A stretch of DNA of 64,000 nucleotides from Ctena decussata (lineage: Eukaryota; Mollusca; Bivalvia; Lucinida; Lucinidae), in assembly GCA_963989385.1 (NCBI GenBank), contig OZ022514.1:25771222-25835221 (forward strand), in the 5' to 3' direction. Each line of letters starts with the position of its first letter. The stretch's first letter is position 1. Both the position numbers and the translations under genes were made by a program. The notes below the pieces were generated by a model. The model saw nothing but the letters and a program-made list of their open reading frames with translations, made no database searches and was not told where the DNA came from. Shown here one piece after another: positions 33,601 to 45,794 of this stretch.

Positions 33601-36600
33601 CAAGTCGAAGTAAAAGAAGAGGATAAGTATAAGACAGCTTTCACTGTCGGTAATATGGGCTTCCTCGAATGCAATAGAATGGCATTCGGTTTGACTAACG
33701 CCCCTGCGACGTTTCAACGCCTGATGGAATGTTGCATGGGGGAATTAAACTTGAAAGAATGTCTGATCTTCTTAGATGACATATTGATCTTTTCAGAGAC
33801 ATTTGAAGAACATTTGGAACGCATAGAAGCAGTTTTTACTAGACTGCAACAAAGTGGTTTGAAATTAAAACCCTCCAAATGTGAATTTTTCAAAATAAGT
33901 GTCAGATATTTAGGTCATGTTGTTAGTCAAACAGGTATTGAAACAGACCCTGACAAATTGGCAGCGTTAACCACTTGGCCTGTCCCACAACTGTTAAAAC
34001 CCTCAGATCATTCCTCGGCTTCACGGGATATTATAGGCGTTATATCAAAGATTACGCCCGTATAGTGAAACCGTTGAATGATCTATTAATAGGTCACCCA
34101 ACAAATCCCAGTCCAGAATCGAAGAAGAAGAACAAGAAGGTTAAACTCCCTTGGCAGTGGGGTCCTTTACAGCAAACCGCCTTTGACACTTTGAATGAGA
34201 AACTTTCAACTCCTCCTGTCTTGGCGTATGCTGATTTTCAGCTACCTTTTATTTTGCATACCGATGCGTCTGTTGATGGGCTCGGCGCTTTACTTTATCA
34301 AGTTCAGGATGGTATGAGCGTGTAATAGCATATGCCAGCAGGGGATTGCGTAACAGTGAGAGGAATTACCCTGCTCACAAGCTTGAGTTTCTCTGTCTCA
34401 AATGGGCAGTGACAGAGAAATTTCATGACTACCTCTACGGTAATTAGTTTACTGTGGGAACTGATAACAGCCCCCTAACATACGTTTTATCATCTGCGAA
34501 ACTTGATGCTACCGGTCACAGATGGCTGGCAGCTTTAGGTACATATATTTATAACTTGAAATACCGAAGTGGAGGACTAATGGGGATGCTGATGGTCTAT
34601 CGAGAAGGCCTCAGAACACTACTGAAATGTTTTCAGATGTAGTTCAGTCCGTTTGTCAGGCTTATACTGTTTAAAGGGATGCCTGCCCTTAAGCTGAAAC
34701 ACTAGTTATTTCTAGTGAATCACAGCTTGTCCAGTCTGATGAGGTTCCGCCCATAACTTCATTGCAATCAACAGAACTAAAAAATGTTGATTGGGCCAAA
34801 GAACAGGCTGCTGATAATATTCTTCACAGAGTTATTCAGCTTTTGCATAATGGACACTGTCCAGACAAGAACGAACTTTCAAAAGAATCTCCGGAAGTTT
34901 TAAAATATGTTTAGGAGTGGAAAAAAACTTGATTTTGTTGGTCCAGTTTTGTACAGAAATACTGTCATTAATGGCCAACAAACTCAGCAGTTAGTCCTTC
35001 CTTCCCAGTTTAAAGAAACTGTTTTGAAACTTCTGCATGACGATGTCGGTCATCAAGGTCGAGATCAAACATTGTCATTAGTTCGTTTAAGGTTCTTCTG
35101 GCCTGGCTTAGAGTATGACGTTGAATACAAAGTCAAGAACTGTAACAGATGTATATTACGCAAAACAGTTCCCAAACCAAGTGCTGAGTTGGTAAACATT
35201 GTCAGCCACAAGCCTATGGAATTGGTTTGTATTGACTTTTTATCATTGGAAAAGTCCAAAGGGGGAACATGAAAATATTCTGGTAATTACTGACCACTTC
35301 ACCAGATATGCACAGGCGTTTTCCACCAGAAACCAACTTGCAAAAACAACTGCCAAAGTTCTCTTTGAAAACTTCATTGTTCTCTACGGCTTTCCTGCTC
35401 GCTTTCATAGTGATCAGGGAAGAAACTTTGAAAGTAGGTTAATTAAGGAACTTTGCAGCTTGGCTGGTGTTGAAAAGTAAAGGACTACACCCTATCACGC
35501 TATGGGAAATGGCATGGTAGAGCGCTGCAACCATACTCAACTTAACATGCTAGGCACGTTAGAAGACCATAAAAAGGAAGACTGGAAGTCCTACGTTGCC
35601 CCCTTAGTCCACTCATATAATACCATTCGGCATGACAGTACAGGATATTCTCCGTACTTTTTAATGTTTGGAAGGCATCCTAGACTAGCTGTTGATGCTT
35701 ATCTTTGTCTTGATAATCCTGAAATTTCCTCTATTTCGTCCAAGGAGCACTATGCTACAAAGTTAAAAAAGAGACTTGAGTTTGCCTACCAAGTCGCATC
35801 CAAAGAGGCCGAAAAGAATGCTGCCCGTAGCAAACTACAATATGATCTGAAAGTACGGGAGTCTACTTTAGACGTTGGCGACCGTGTCTTTATTAGACAG
35901 GTAGGCCTTAAGGGTAAACATAAACTGGCTGACAAGTGGCAAAAACATCCTTATATTGTCGTTAGTATTCCAACTAGCGACATCCCTGTTTATAAGGTAC
36001 AGAGGGAATCGAACAGCTCTGACATCAAAACCTTGCACAGAAATATGTTACTGCCGTTTTCAGCAATCCCCGGCACTGTCAAGGTTTCTGAGCCAAAGGT
36101 ACCTGATAAAAAATCTACTAGGTCCAAGCCTGTAGATCTCCATAATATATCTGCAAGTTCAGAAGAGTCTGATTCTGATCAGTCAGAATCTGATTCTTGT
36201 GTACCAACATATGTAATTCCTCAAAGAAGGAATAAACCTTTGACTCCAAATAGAAGGAATTCTATACATGATTCCTCACGCAGTGTGAGCGATACTTTTG
36301 TCCCAGATTTGCAGTCAAGTTTGTCCGGACCAGTTTCTTTAAGTGCTGAGAGTTTGCGTAATGTCCCTACGGTGGATACTGAACGTCCAGACTCTTTCGG
36401 GGACTCCATTCCCTCATTATCATCAGAGTCCAGTGACCCAAGCCAGTCTGTTTCCCTAAACGCTGATTCAAACCAGCCTCAGTCTCTTAGCGCGTCTCCA
36501 CCTGCTAGTGCTCCTGGGCCCCGTCGTTCTACTCGAGTTCGAGCTCCTCCTGAGCGTTATGGGGAGTGGATTGTTAATCAAGAAACGGCATTGCCTGATC

Positions 36601-36629
36601 CTGATTCCACTCAAATATGGTATGTTTAA
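33601..36629 (+). pseudogene. pol, C-terminal part: RT, RNase H, integrase
   Basis: RT resumes with QVEVKEEDKYKTAF and includes MAFGLTNAPATFQ and the active-site FLDDILIF. RNase H follows with [13 protein letters not shown] and GTDNSPL carrying acidic residues. Integrase has the zinc-binding H-H-C-C region (GHQGRD...CNRC), then the D-D-E core: CIDF, HSDQGRNF and VERCN. A chromatin-side GPY/F-like region (KWQKHPYIV) and a Ser-rich tail end at 36629. Damage: frameshifts near 33985, 34315, 34570 and 35270, and stops including TAG at 34446 and a TAA (about 35478) shortly before the integrase glutamate. Confidence 0.9.
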
Positions 36630-37264
36630 TTTTTATATTTTATAGAAGTTGATTTTTTATTCTGTTTTTATGCAGGGGAGAATGTCATATGGACACTTTG
36701 AATATCAAATTTTCCCTTGCATTGTTTTTAAATACACAATACAACATGCTGAGTGTGTAGCTGATTTATTTTTTCATCATAACCATTAAAAATGTTGAAT
36801 GTAAATATTGCTTTCGTGTGTTGTATGTTATACGACACAGTTTTGTGAAATCTGAAATGTCAAATGCTTTGTTTGCATTGGATTTACTTAATTGTATCTG
36901 AAAATTTTCAGATTTGTGCAAAGATTGTTAATTGTTTGAACATTCGAACTTTGCACAACAATTAAGAATTTATTTTGAACAGAAACGTAGCTTCTGGACA
37001 AAATAGTATGTTTGCATTAGTATTTGCAAAATATTGATACAAGAAGATGGAGAAAGCAATTGTGATATACACTTTCATTATTTGATTTGCATAGATACAT
37101 TATATGCTAAATTTCCCATAGCTGTATATATCATTTCATTGAACTGTATTGCATAAATGCATTATAGTAAACTCTTGCAACATTAATTTTGTCAGTTACA
37201 CTCAGCTGTTGTTGTGTACAGACTTGAAAATATCGGGAGACATTTTTTACTTAGCAGGGGAGAA
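36630..37264 (+). other. 3' untranslated region with two polypurine-tract copies
   Basis: The functional tract AGGGGAGAA (37256-37264) abuts the 3' LTR. An exact 18-bp repeat of the tract plus the first LTR bases, GCAGGGGAGAATGTCATA, lies at 36672-36689 and again at 37254-37271. No ORF is seen between them. Confidence 0.8.
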
Positions 37265-38456
37265 TGTCATAGATGCTACTTTCATGTTACGTGCATAGTA
37301 TTTCGGCTTTTAGCAGGACTCGTTTCTGCTGAATAGCCTTCCGCATGAGAATCATGCACATCCTTTGAAAACGAAAGTAGCAAAACAATAAACAAGTTGT
37401 ACCAATCGTTTTTATCCTTTTAACCTATGGTATGAGAGAACACTTACGGTTGGTTCTTTAAATTTTACCATGCATGTTTTGCACGATTAACCTCTCTACG
37501 TCACTGCACGTTTTTTCACTTGCCCGGGAAAATATCATTCCTTACTTTGACAGCAAAGGTGACAGGTCTTACGCCTGTCACTGAAGCATTATTTATATTG
37601 GAAAACCTTCATGGTTAATTCTTCCTATAGATATAGCCAGGTATGTTTTGCTATATTTAATTTATTTATTGAAATGTATCCCGGTATTCTCAATTTGCAA
37701 ATTCTGTATTTATTGAAATTCTTAGTCCGTGTGTAATAGCCATTGTGTTTGCAGTCTGCCATTTATATTTTCATCCAAGTAAATAGTTAAATTAGTTTAT
37801 ACACATATACAGTGCTTGATGACTAGAGTGTAGTTTATTGCCCAAACATGTGGGGAGTTACATATTTATTTGTAGAATTCCTCTCTGTGTCTTATGAGTC
37901 TTTGTCTCATTTTCATAGTCAACCTTCATTTGGCTCGGGGTGCCATAGTGCTATATTTAGCCTGCTGTAGAAGTTCTAGGTATTGGGACAGTTAGGTTGG
38001 AGCAAAGAGTGCGGACCCGGACAGGACTGCTCCTTAGGCGCAGTCTGGTCAGGACCTGCACTGTTTGCCATTCCATTTGGATATTTGCAGTGTTGTAGTT
38101 TGGAGCAGGTTCTTTGCTTTAAGTACAGTTGAGGCGATTGTTTTAGGTGTCCCAATTTTTAGAATGGTTTATGGTAAATCCCCAATTCATCTGAGACTTG
38201 TCATGGTAGTTGTATTAATTTTTTTATTGCATATTTGGAAGTCCTAATTGCTACTGTATTTGAATGTCTGATATGGTGCTGTTATGCATATAATAGTACA
38301 ACTGGTATTGTCCGTATCGTACATGTCCTGTAGATAGTGTATTGTTTACTGTATTTGTTATGTTGTAGGCACCCTTCATTGTAAATATACATAAATAATC
38401 TTCAACTACATTCGGGTTTATCATCAATGTGAACCAGATGCTCTACCCCTGTAACA
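37265..38456 (+). repeat. 3' LTR
   Basis: It matches the 5' LTR along its whole length with several substitutions and small indels, begins TGTCATAGATGC and ends CCCTGTAACA. It retains the hairpin block at 38014-38069. Confidence 0.95.
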
Positions 38457-39009
38457 GTAATTTGAACATTGTTTCATTCAGAACCAAACAATAATATTTG
38501 TTTGTGAATAAGCTGCTTTCAACACTTCAATGTCTGCATGCTTCAACGCTTCAATCTTTTTTATCTCTTGGTGAAGGATGCTGATTAGCTGTGATGTAAT
38601 GGAATACATTTTGTAGAAATGTTATCTACGTTAATTCTACGTTAATTCAAGTAGTAGCATAGACGAATGACAAGGAATCCAGCAGGCTGTAATTTTTCTA
38701 ATATTTAACGATGGATTTAAAGGAGGATATAATAGCAAAAGAAAACAATACGATTCTGCCTTCAAATTATTACATTTTGGGAATATACTTGTATGTAACG
38801 TTTATAACCGAATATTACGGGCTAAAGCCAAAGTGGATAGAAAGCTACTAGGTATCTGTCGTTAGCAGTATAATGGGTTTCTTATAAAACTTATGTTGTT
38901 TGCTTGAAACTCCACGTCAAATGATATAAAAATAAGGAGAAAGGCAGTTGATTATTTATAACATTTCTTGAGGCAAAATGAAAATGGCAAAGCAGCTTCC
39001 CAATCCCCC
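38457..39009. other. Intergenic DNA, no gene recognised
   Basis: AT-rich sequence following the retrotransposon. I see no repeat or ORF worth naming. Confidence 0.5.
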
Positions 39010-39584
39010 TTAACCCATTTATGCCCAGTGGACTCTTTTGCTTGATTATAGAGGATTTTACATGAGTGCTCATGTATTATTGAATTTATTAAACGAGTTG
39101 GGGAAAAAGATAAGATGCGAGGCTATGCATCTTATCTTTTTCCCCAATGAGTTTAATAAATTCAATAATACAGGAGCACGAATGCAAGATTCTATTTATC
39201 ATATGACACTAAAATCGCATTTTACTAGCAAATTTTGCACTAAAACGTCATGATTTCGCCATTAGAAAAAGCGACGTTTTTATGGACGTCAACGCATAAC
39301 GCTACGACGTAATTTGCATATTTAATCCACTAGTGGATTATCGATTTTAATGCATGGCTTTATTACACTCTCAGATGCGACGTCATATGATAAATATTGG
39401 ATGAGTTCATTTGTCATTCAAGGGGTGTCAGGTTTAGTCTATTTTAAGAATTTTTGTTTTATTCTGGGGATAAATACCCATTTGTCTTACGGAAAAAGTG
39501 TAGACACTGAACGAGGCGTCTGATCTGGGTCTGCACTGTTTACCTATGTATCATTTTTGGAACGCTATGCATTAATGGATTAAT
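39010..39584. mobile_element. Small inverted-repeat element (TTAACCCATTTATGC ends) with internal hairpin
   Basis: The left end TTAACCCATTTATGCCCAG and the right end GCATTAATGGATTAA are imperfect complements. The same ends occur at 58792..59164. Inside, 39066-39179 is a ~53-bp-arm hairpin containing GGGGAAAAAGATAAGATGC. The right part has GATCTGGGTCTGCACTGTTT, the block shared with other dispersed hairpins. Confidence 0.6.
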
Positions 39585-40417
39585 GTCTCCATAGTTGTAT
39601 ATATCTATCAATGATTAAAACGACTTAACAAAAATCATTATAAAAAGCGTCTCAATCTTCACGTTTGGTGATAAAATATGAGTAACCGTGCATTACATAA
39701 TATTAAGTCAAATAACTGCATAAACACAGGGAAACAGATTTTTGAAAACGACATGCAGTTATCCCATTCTAGTTCCCAGTCAGTCGATGGAATATAAACT
39801 CAAGTAGCCCAAAGGGCAACAATTGCTCACCTGAGAGACATTATAAACCTATAGGGATATTTAAGATGCTCAAGGGCAGCTAACTCCACAGTCAGTGGTC
39901 CAATCAGGCTGAAAATTAAACTCATCCAAAACATTATGTATGCCCTCATTTAATATATGCAAGTTTAAAACGTATCCGATCAAGAGCACAATAGACAGAG
40001 CTGTCAAGGGCAGCTAACTTCGTAGTGGTTGGCCTGATCTGGCCAAAATTTAAACTTGTATAAGATATTATGCATTTCCTCATTACCTGCAAGTTTGAAA
40101 AGGATCGGATCAGTAGAAATCAAGATAAAGTTGTGACATTGATTTTTTGGATGCTCAGGGAAGGTACTCCATAGTCAGTGGTGGGATCTAGCCGAAATGC
40201 TAACTAATCCAAGCTTTTATGCATATCCTCATTACCTGCAAGTATGAAGAGGATCCGATGAAAAATGAAAATGTGATGACGTTGTTTTCTCCATTATAAG
40301 ACTATGGGATTTTTTTCAAACGCTCAAGGGCAGCTAACTCCGTAGTCTGTCTAGAATCCGGCCAAATTTCGAACTCATCCAAGCTCTTATGTATGTCATC
40401 ATTACCTGCAAGTATGA

Positions 40418-41290
40418 TAAGGATATAATCAAAAACCTTGATCGCAGCACCCTGAAAGTCAAACTTGCTCGAGATATTGTCATGCCCTACATTTGTGTGA
40501 ATTTATTTTAAAATCTGTTGAGATATTAGGTGCTAGAGCGATGACAAAGTTTTTCTAAAAATAGCCACAGTGACCTTGACCTTGGTCACAGCATCCTGAA
40601 AGTCGAACTTGCTTGAGATATTGTCATTACCTACATTTGTGTCTAGTTATTTAAAAATCCATGGAGAAATGAAGGTGCTAGGGCGATAACAACGTTTTTC
40701 TAAAAATAGCCACAGTGACCTTGACCTTGGGCGCAGCATCCTGGAAGTCAAACTTGTTTGAGATATTACCATGCCCTACATTTGTGTGAAGTTGATTTAA
40801 AATCCGTTGGGAAATGTAGGCGCTAGAGCGATGACCAAGTTTTTTCTAAAAATAGCCACAGTGACCTTGACCTTGGGTGCAGCACCCTGAAAGTCAAACT
40901 TGCTCGAGATATTGTCATGCCCTACATTTGTGTGAAGTTATTCTAAAATCTGCTGAGAAATGTAGGTGCTAGAGCGCTGACAAAGTTTTTCTAAAAATAG
41001 CCACAGTGACCTTGACCTTAGGCGCAGCATCCTGAAAGTCAAACTTGCTCGAGATATTGTCATGCCCTACATCTGTGTGAAGTTATTTTAAAATCTGCTG
41101 AGAAATGTAGGCGCTAGAGCGCTGACAATGTTTTGCTAAAAATAGCCACAGTGACCTTGACCTTGGGCGCAGCATCCTGAAAGTCGAACTTGCTCGAGAT
41201 ATTGTCATGCCCTACATTTGTGTGAAGTTATTTTAAAATCCGTTGAGAAATGTAGGCAATAGAGCGATGACAAAGTTTTTCTAAAAATAT
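40418..41290 (+). repeat. Tandem array of 145-bp units (about 6 copies)
   Basis: The landmark GCCACAGTGACCTTGACCTT recurs at 40564, 40709, 40855, 41000 and 41145, a spacing of 145-146 bp. Units are very similar, which suggests recent expansion or homogenisation. Confidence 0.9.
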
Positions 41291-42119
41291 GTGATGACGT
41301 TGTTTTCACCATTATAACACTATGGGATTTTTTTCAAACGCTCAAGGGCAGCTAACTCCGTAGTCTGTGCTGGAATCCGGCCAAATTTCGAACTCATTCA
41401 GGCTCTTATGTATGTCATCATTACCTGCAAGTATGATAAGGATTAGACTTGCTCCAGTCGGATATATTAAATTGTCACATATATATTTTTTTACATACTT
41501 GATATTTCACTTCTTTCTTCTTTTTAAGGTCGATGCTTGGCTAGTCTAGAAATGAAATTTTCTCTTGTGGGTTTGTCTCAGATATATCCGACTTGTGCTA
41601 AGCGAAATGTTCTAGGAGAGGTCATTGACAGTTTATGGCTATTAAATTGACTGTAGCTAATCTTTAGATGATCAGATTAAAGAACTCAGCATCAATTTGT
41701 TTACATAACTATTCGTTAATTGTTTAACAGCCCCACAACCCTGAGATATCAAGCTGATAAAATTGTTCTACTGCAGGAGTGTTTCCTCATGGTATTTTTT
41801 TATTTTATGGTTACAGAAGCAATATAGGCAGTCTGTGTATTTTTGATTTGAGTTTATTCATGTGTTGAAAAAGGCTTCAAGTTTGGAGAAAAAAAATAAT
41901 TCCCCTTCAGAAATACCATTTACTGGTGTAAAAATGGTTGTGTTTTGTACCTTGTATAAATATCTAAACTTCAACTCCAGATATTTCGAATTTCGGGATA
42001 TAAGTGAACTAGAGGTGTCTTTAATTTATTGTAGAAATATTGGCATTTTATTTAAAAAGCGACATCACTATATCATTCTCAAACATACATGTAGTTGCCT
42101 GCATTTAAATGAGATATAC

Positions 42120-42760
42120 AGCTGTATTCCCCCGATTGTAGATATCTAGTAGATACCAGTATTCAAGCATGGGAATATCTCCTTTTGGCAATACAGACAT
42201 TTCCATTTCACACGCTACAATCTTTATTTACCTCTCGGTCGCCATTAGTGTTTATCCATTAAATATGGCAATCAATTTGGGTTTGTACCCTTTAAATACA
42301 GATGTCTTATCTAAAACACAGATATCTCTATAAATAGAAATATCTGTATTTGAGTATAAATGCAGATATCTTTATTTCATTTGGTGATATCTCTAATTTC
42401 ACTACAGATATTTCTAACTAAAATGTAGATATCGAAATTTTAATCAGAGATTCTCTTTCTAATATGAAGATAAACATATCTACATTTTAAATATAGATAT
42501 CTGTATTTAAATCGGATGTCTCTATAATGATATAGATATCTCAACATAATTATACATTGTAATGCTCTATTGAAAATATAGATATCTTTAATTAAAATAT
42601 AGATACCTCTATTTCAAATACAACTATCTATTTCATCTTTAAATAGAATCATTTGGATTTCTAGTTTTGATATCTGTATTGAAGATAAAGATATCTGCTT
42701 TTAAGATTGAAATACAGATATCTCTCTTTTTTGCACTATGTGGAAACAGATATCCCCCTA
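42120..42760. repeat. GATATC-rich degenerate repeat
   Basis: About a dozen exact GATATC words and several one-off variants, mostly in the context WAGATATCTNTA, spaced 15-60 bp. Because the word is its own complement, the array looks similar on both strands. It resembles an expanded low-complexity repeat. Confidence 0.75.
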
Positions 42761-43328
42761 GCCTGAAAAATGTTTTACATGTAAGCCTGAATCTGAATGA
42801 TTAAGGTGAAATGTCAATGAGACATTCCGATTGAGAAGACTGGTCTTGACCTGAGACTGTGTAAACATTTTAAATGTCAAGGTCTATCTGTCATTCATGG
42901 TGTGTGCATTTCAATTTTCGTGATGACGTTACCCAGCTCCCTCCCCCCACCTCAGCGAAACATACCCATAGCCACAGTATGTCATTCAAGGCTGTCACAG
43001 TTGCATTCCTCCGCTGTGAAATGAGGTGCTCGTAAGACCATTTTGCTGAGAATGTCTGGAGTGCACGCAGTTGAATTAGAACTTTTGAGCATGTTTAAAT
43101 GTTTTATGATATCCGAATAATGAAATCAGGGGCCAAAAACTGTAGTGAAAACAAAGCGCATATTAGAAATCAATCCGCCAATTGTGCTTACGTTACCTTA
43201 TTCGCCCCTTTACTTTTTTCAGGTAAAACAAAATAGCCGTCCCCTAAAAGCTGTTGAAAAGATGTAAACTTGCTTAAAATTATATTCTAAGTTTGTCAAT
43301 CAATGCAGAGAACGTAATGTATTTTTTT

Positions 43329-43698
43329 ATGCCCCCGAAGGGACTTCGGGTGGCATATTAAAATCGCACCGTCCATCCGTCCGTCCGTCAGTCAGTCCGT
43401 GCGTCCGTCCGAAACAAATCGTGTCTCAGCGATAACTTCAAAACTACTGAAGCAAATAAGCAAATTTGATGAAACTTCACAGAAAGATAGAGCACATTGA
43501 GAAGGTGTGTCGCGCACAAGAGTTTGGTTCCCACATAAAACAACTAAGAAAACTCAAAACAGAAGTGCTGCCTTTGGACAGCCAGCAATGAAATAACTGG
43601 GGCGGGGGTTGGCTTAACAGGGTGAGGGGGGGGGGGGGGCTTAACGGATTTGCTGTCGACCAACCCAGGCCCTGAAATGGGTACCCTCTTGTACTTGT
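43329..43698 (-). mobile_element. Short pearl-like element
   Basis: On the minus strand it begins CAAGTACAAGAGGGTACCC and ends with (GGAC)n-like repeats, a hairpin CCCGAAGTCCCTTCGGG, and GCATAAAAAAA. The order microsatellite, hairpin, TAAAAA is the same as in elements A, B2 and C, though the stem sequence differs. Confidence 0.55.
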
Positions 43699-45258
43699 CC
43701 ATGGTAAATATGAAATGCCGGCAACGCTAATTGTACTTAAAAGTCAGTGAAAACTACTTATTGTTGTCAGGATTCACACACTACGTACATACAGGATATA
43801 GCATTTTGGCAGGTGTATGATATGAATTGATGTGCGTTAAAGGCTTATTTACAAAAATCTATTTTATGTATTAGAGTTACACAGAATACAGTAAAATTTG
43901 TGAATATTTAATCTTCGTTTTTTCCCGTCGCATGCACTATGAATACTAGCACTCTGTCAAATATTAATTCAAAATGTTTCTCTTGTTTGTAATTTTACAA
44001 TAGAAATGTTATCGAAATCAGACGCAGATATTCAAAACTTTTTTTTCGATGTAGATCTACTTTTGATTTCTACTTTCGGATTAATACACACAAATAAACA
44101 GTGTACCATGTTGGTAACTATTTTGAAATCGGGTCGTTTTCAAAATTGACAGCGATCCATTTTTGAAATCCAAATTGGACAGCCCAATTTTGAAATAGGT
44201 CATTGTCGCTACCCAGTGTCAAAATTACGGTTGTGGGTGCCTACCGACATAGCTCACGTGAGTCATATTCAGGAAAGTTATTGTCAACTCCTCAATTAAA
44301 GACATATTACAAAACACACTTCCATTTAATCTGCGCCAATTATCGTTTTTAAAGATTTTTCTTGTTGTTTTTTTTTTGTTTTTTTTTCAGAGCTGTCGGT
44401 CCTTTGATTTGTTTACACCTCGAATAAGTTCTTCAAGGTTTTATTTCTAATTTACATTCTTTTTCACAGGGTTAAATGACCAGGTCAAACTGACAGATAT
44501 TACTTTAAAACTGTAAAATTCAGGAACCAGTTCTTATCAGCAGCAAGATGTTATCAATTATCTGTCTAAACACAAGCTCATAAACCTTTCAATAAAACCA
44601 CTATAGCTCTGCTGGGATGCCCTCAGGAATCTGAGGGTCCATCCTTGCTTGTAACAAGGCTTAGAAATCAGCCCCATAACTATAGACTAGCACAAAGAAG
44701 AAAGAATGTATATTCAAGAAAATTTATGAAAAATCCAAACGTATATTTCTAAGCCTTGGGCAAGGCTAGATAAGGATCTAAGCAAAAACAGTTGAGAAAA
44801 CGTGATGACGCCATTTTCCCCATTATAACCCTATGGGATTTTTTTCAAACGCTCAAGGGCAGCTAATTCCGTAGTCTGTGCTCGAATCTGGCCAAATTTC
44901 GAACTCATTCAAGCTCTTGTGTATGTCATCAATACCTGCAAGTATGATAAGGATCTAATCAAAAACAGTTGAGAAAACGTGATGACGCCATTTTCCCCAT
45001 TATAACCCTATGGGGGCTATCTGTTGCCATGGAAACCAGAGTTCTGAGCTGATCGGCACCAAAACCTAATGCAGCCTTCCTCCCACCCAAATGATGCTTC
45101 AGATAAAATTTGATTGCGATCGGCTCACTGGTCTCTGAGATATTCATGTTTGAAAGTGTCGACGCACCCACCCACGCAGCCACGCACGGACGGACGACGG
45201 CTCGACTCCCATCCTATAAGCTCACCTCTGAGCCTTCGGCACCTGAGTGAGCTAAAAA

Positions 45259-45794
45259 GCGGGACAATGGATGGAGTCCCACGCACGGGAATATTTATAG
45301 TGATTATAATAGGTGATAAGTAAATCTGTCTTCTACCTAGTGTTGACAGCGCACACGCTAGTCACCTGTCAGCATGACGGGGCTCTTATACTTGCGATCT
45401 TTGTATTCTACTGGACACATGACCTTGTGTCGACATTGAATCAACGTTGATTCAACATCACGATGTTGACTCGGCTTTGGTTCAGTGATCGCTCATAATC
45501 TTGTGTCTGCAGGGATATATTGTTATACAGATGTAAAAATGTGCAATCATATACCCCAAATTTTGTTTATACTGTATGTACGTACATGAGTTTTTGGTGT
45601 ATTATGTATATATGTATTGTTGTTATAACTCGCTTTCACCATGTCCATGTCTGTTCACTGTATTGTTTATCTTTATATCCTCATATGTCTGTTATGACCT
45701 GAGTGAAATAAAGTATATGTTCTGTTCTGTTCTACATTTTATTCCAGTTTGTGAAATCGAAAGTAGGTCACTTTGGTTGCCAACTGAACTTAAA
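45259..45794. other. Intergenic DNA, no gene recognised
   Basis: Contains a short symmetrical block near 45436-45475 built from TTGAATCAACGTTGATTCAA. Otherwise nothing is supported. Confidence 0.5.

Larger units (their letters stand above)
26117..38456 (+). mobile_element. Ty3/Gypsy-type LTR retrotransposon, degenerate, 12.3 kb
   Basis: Two ~1.19 kb LTRs with TG...CA ends enclose a primer-binding site, an accessory ORF, gag, pol and a polypurine tract. GTAA flanks both ends (26113-26116 and 38457-38460). The pol order protease, RT, RNase H, integrase is that of Ty3/Gypsy (Metaviridae). No envelope ORF is seen. The LTRs differ by several substitutions and indels (for example a 6-bp indel near 26550 against 37700), so insertion is not recent. 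The copy cannot be active: pol is split by a LINE and has stops, frameshifts and an RT deletion. Confidence 0.95.
41444..44768. mobile_element. 3.3 kb insertion with 9-bp target duplication
   Basis: GATAAGGAT flanks both sides (41435-41443 and 44769-44777). Joining across it restores the core unit of element C (compare GATAAGGATCTAATC at 44947). The ends TAGACTTGCTCCAG and, in reverse, TAGCCTTGCCCAAG are imperfect inverted repeats (10 of 14). A 9-bp duplication is typical of Mutator-like elements, but no transposase is recognisable. Smaller hairpins lie just inside each end. It contains the GATATC-rich block and a short pearl-like element. Confidence 0.65.
39801..45258 (+). mobile_element. 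Large pearl-like element C, split by a 3.3 kb insertion
   Basis: The 5' end is CAAGTAGCCCAAAGGGC (hairpin) then GCTCACCTGAG. Core units carry CTCAAGGGCAGCTAACTCCG (about 39875, 40005, 40325, 41342, 44853) plus a 145-bp array. The 3' end has ACGCACGGACGGACGACGG, a hairpin around GCCTTCGGC, and GAGTGAG plus CTAAAAA. The element is interrupted at 41444..44768. Confidence 0.7.

Noticed and set aside
40418..41290. Considered as a CRISPR-like array
   Set aside because: The whole 145-bp unit repeats, with no constant-repeat/variable-spacer pattern, and the genome is eukaryotic.
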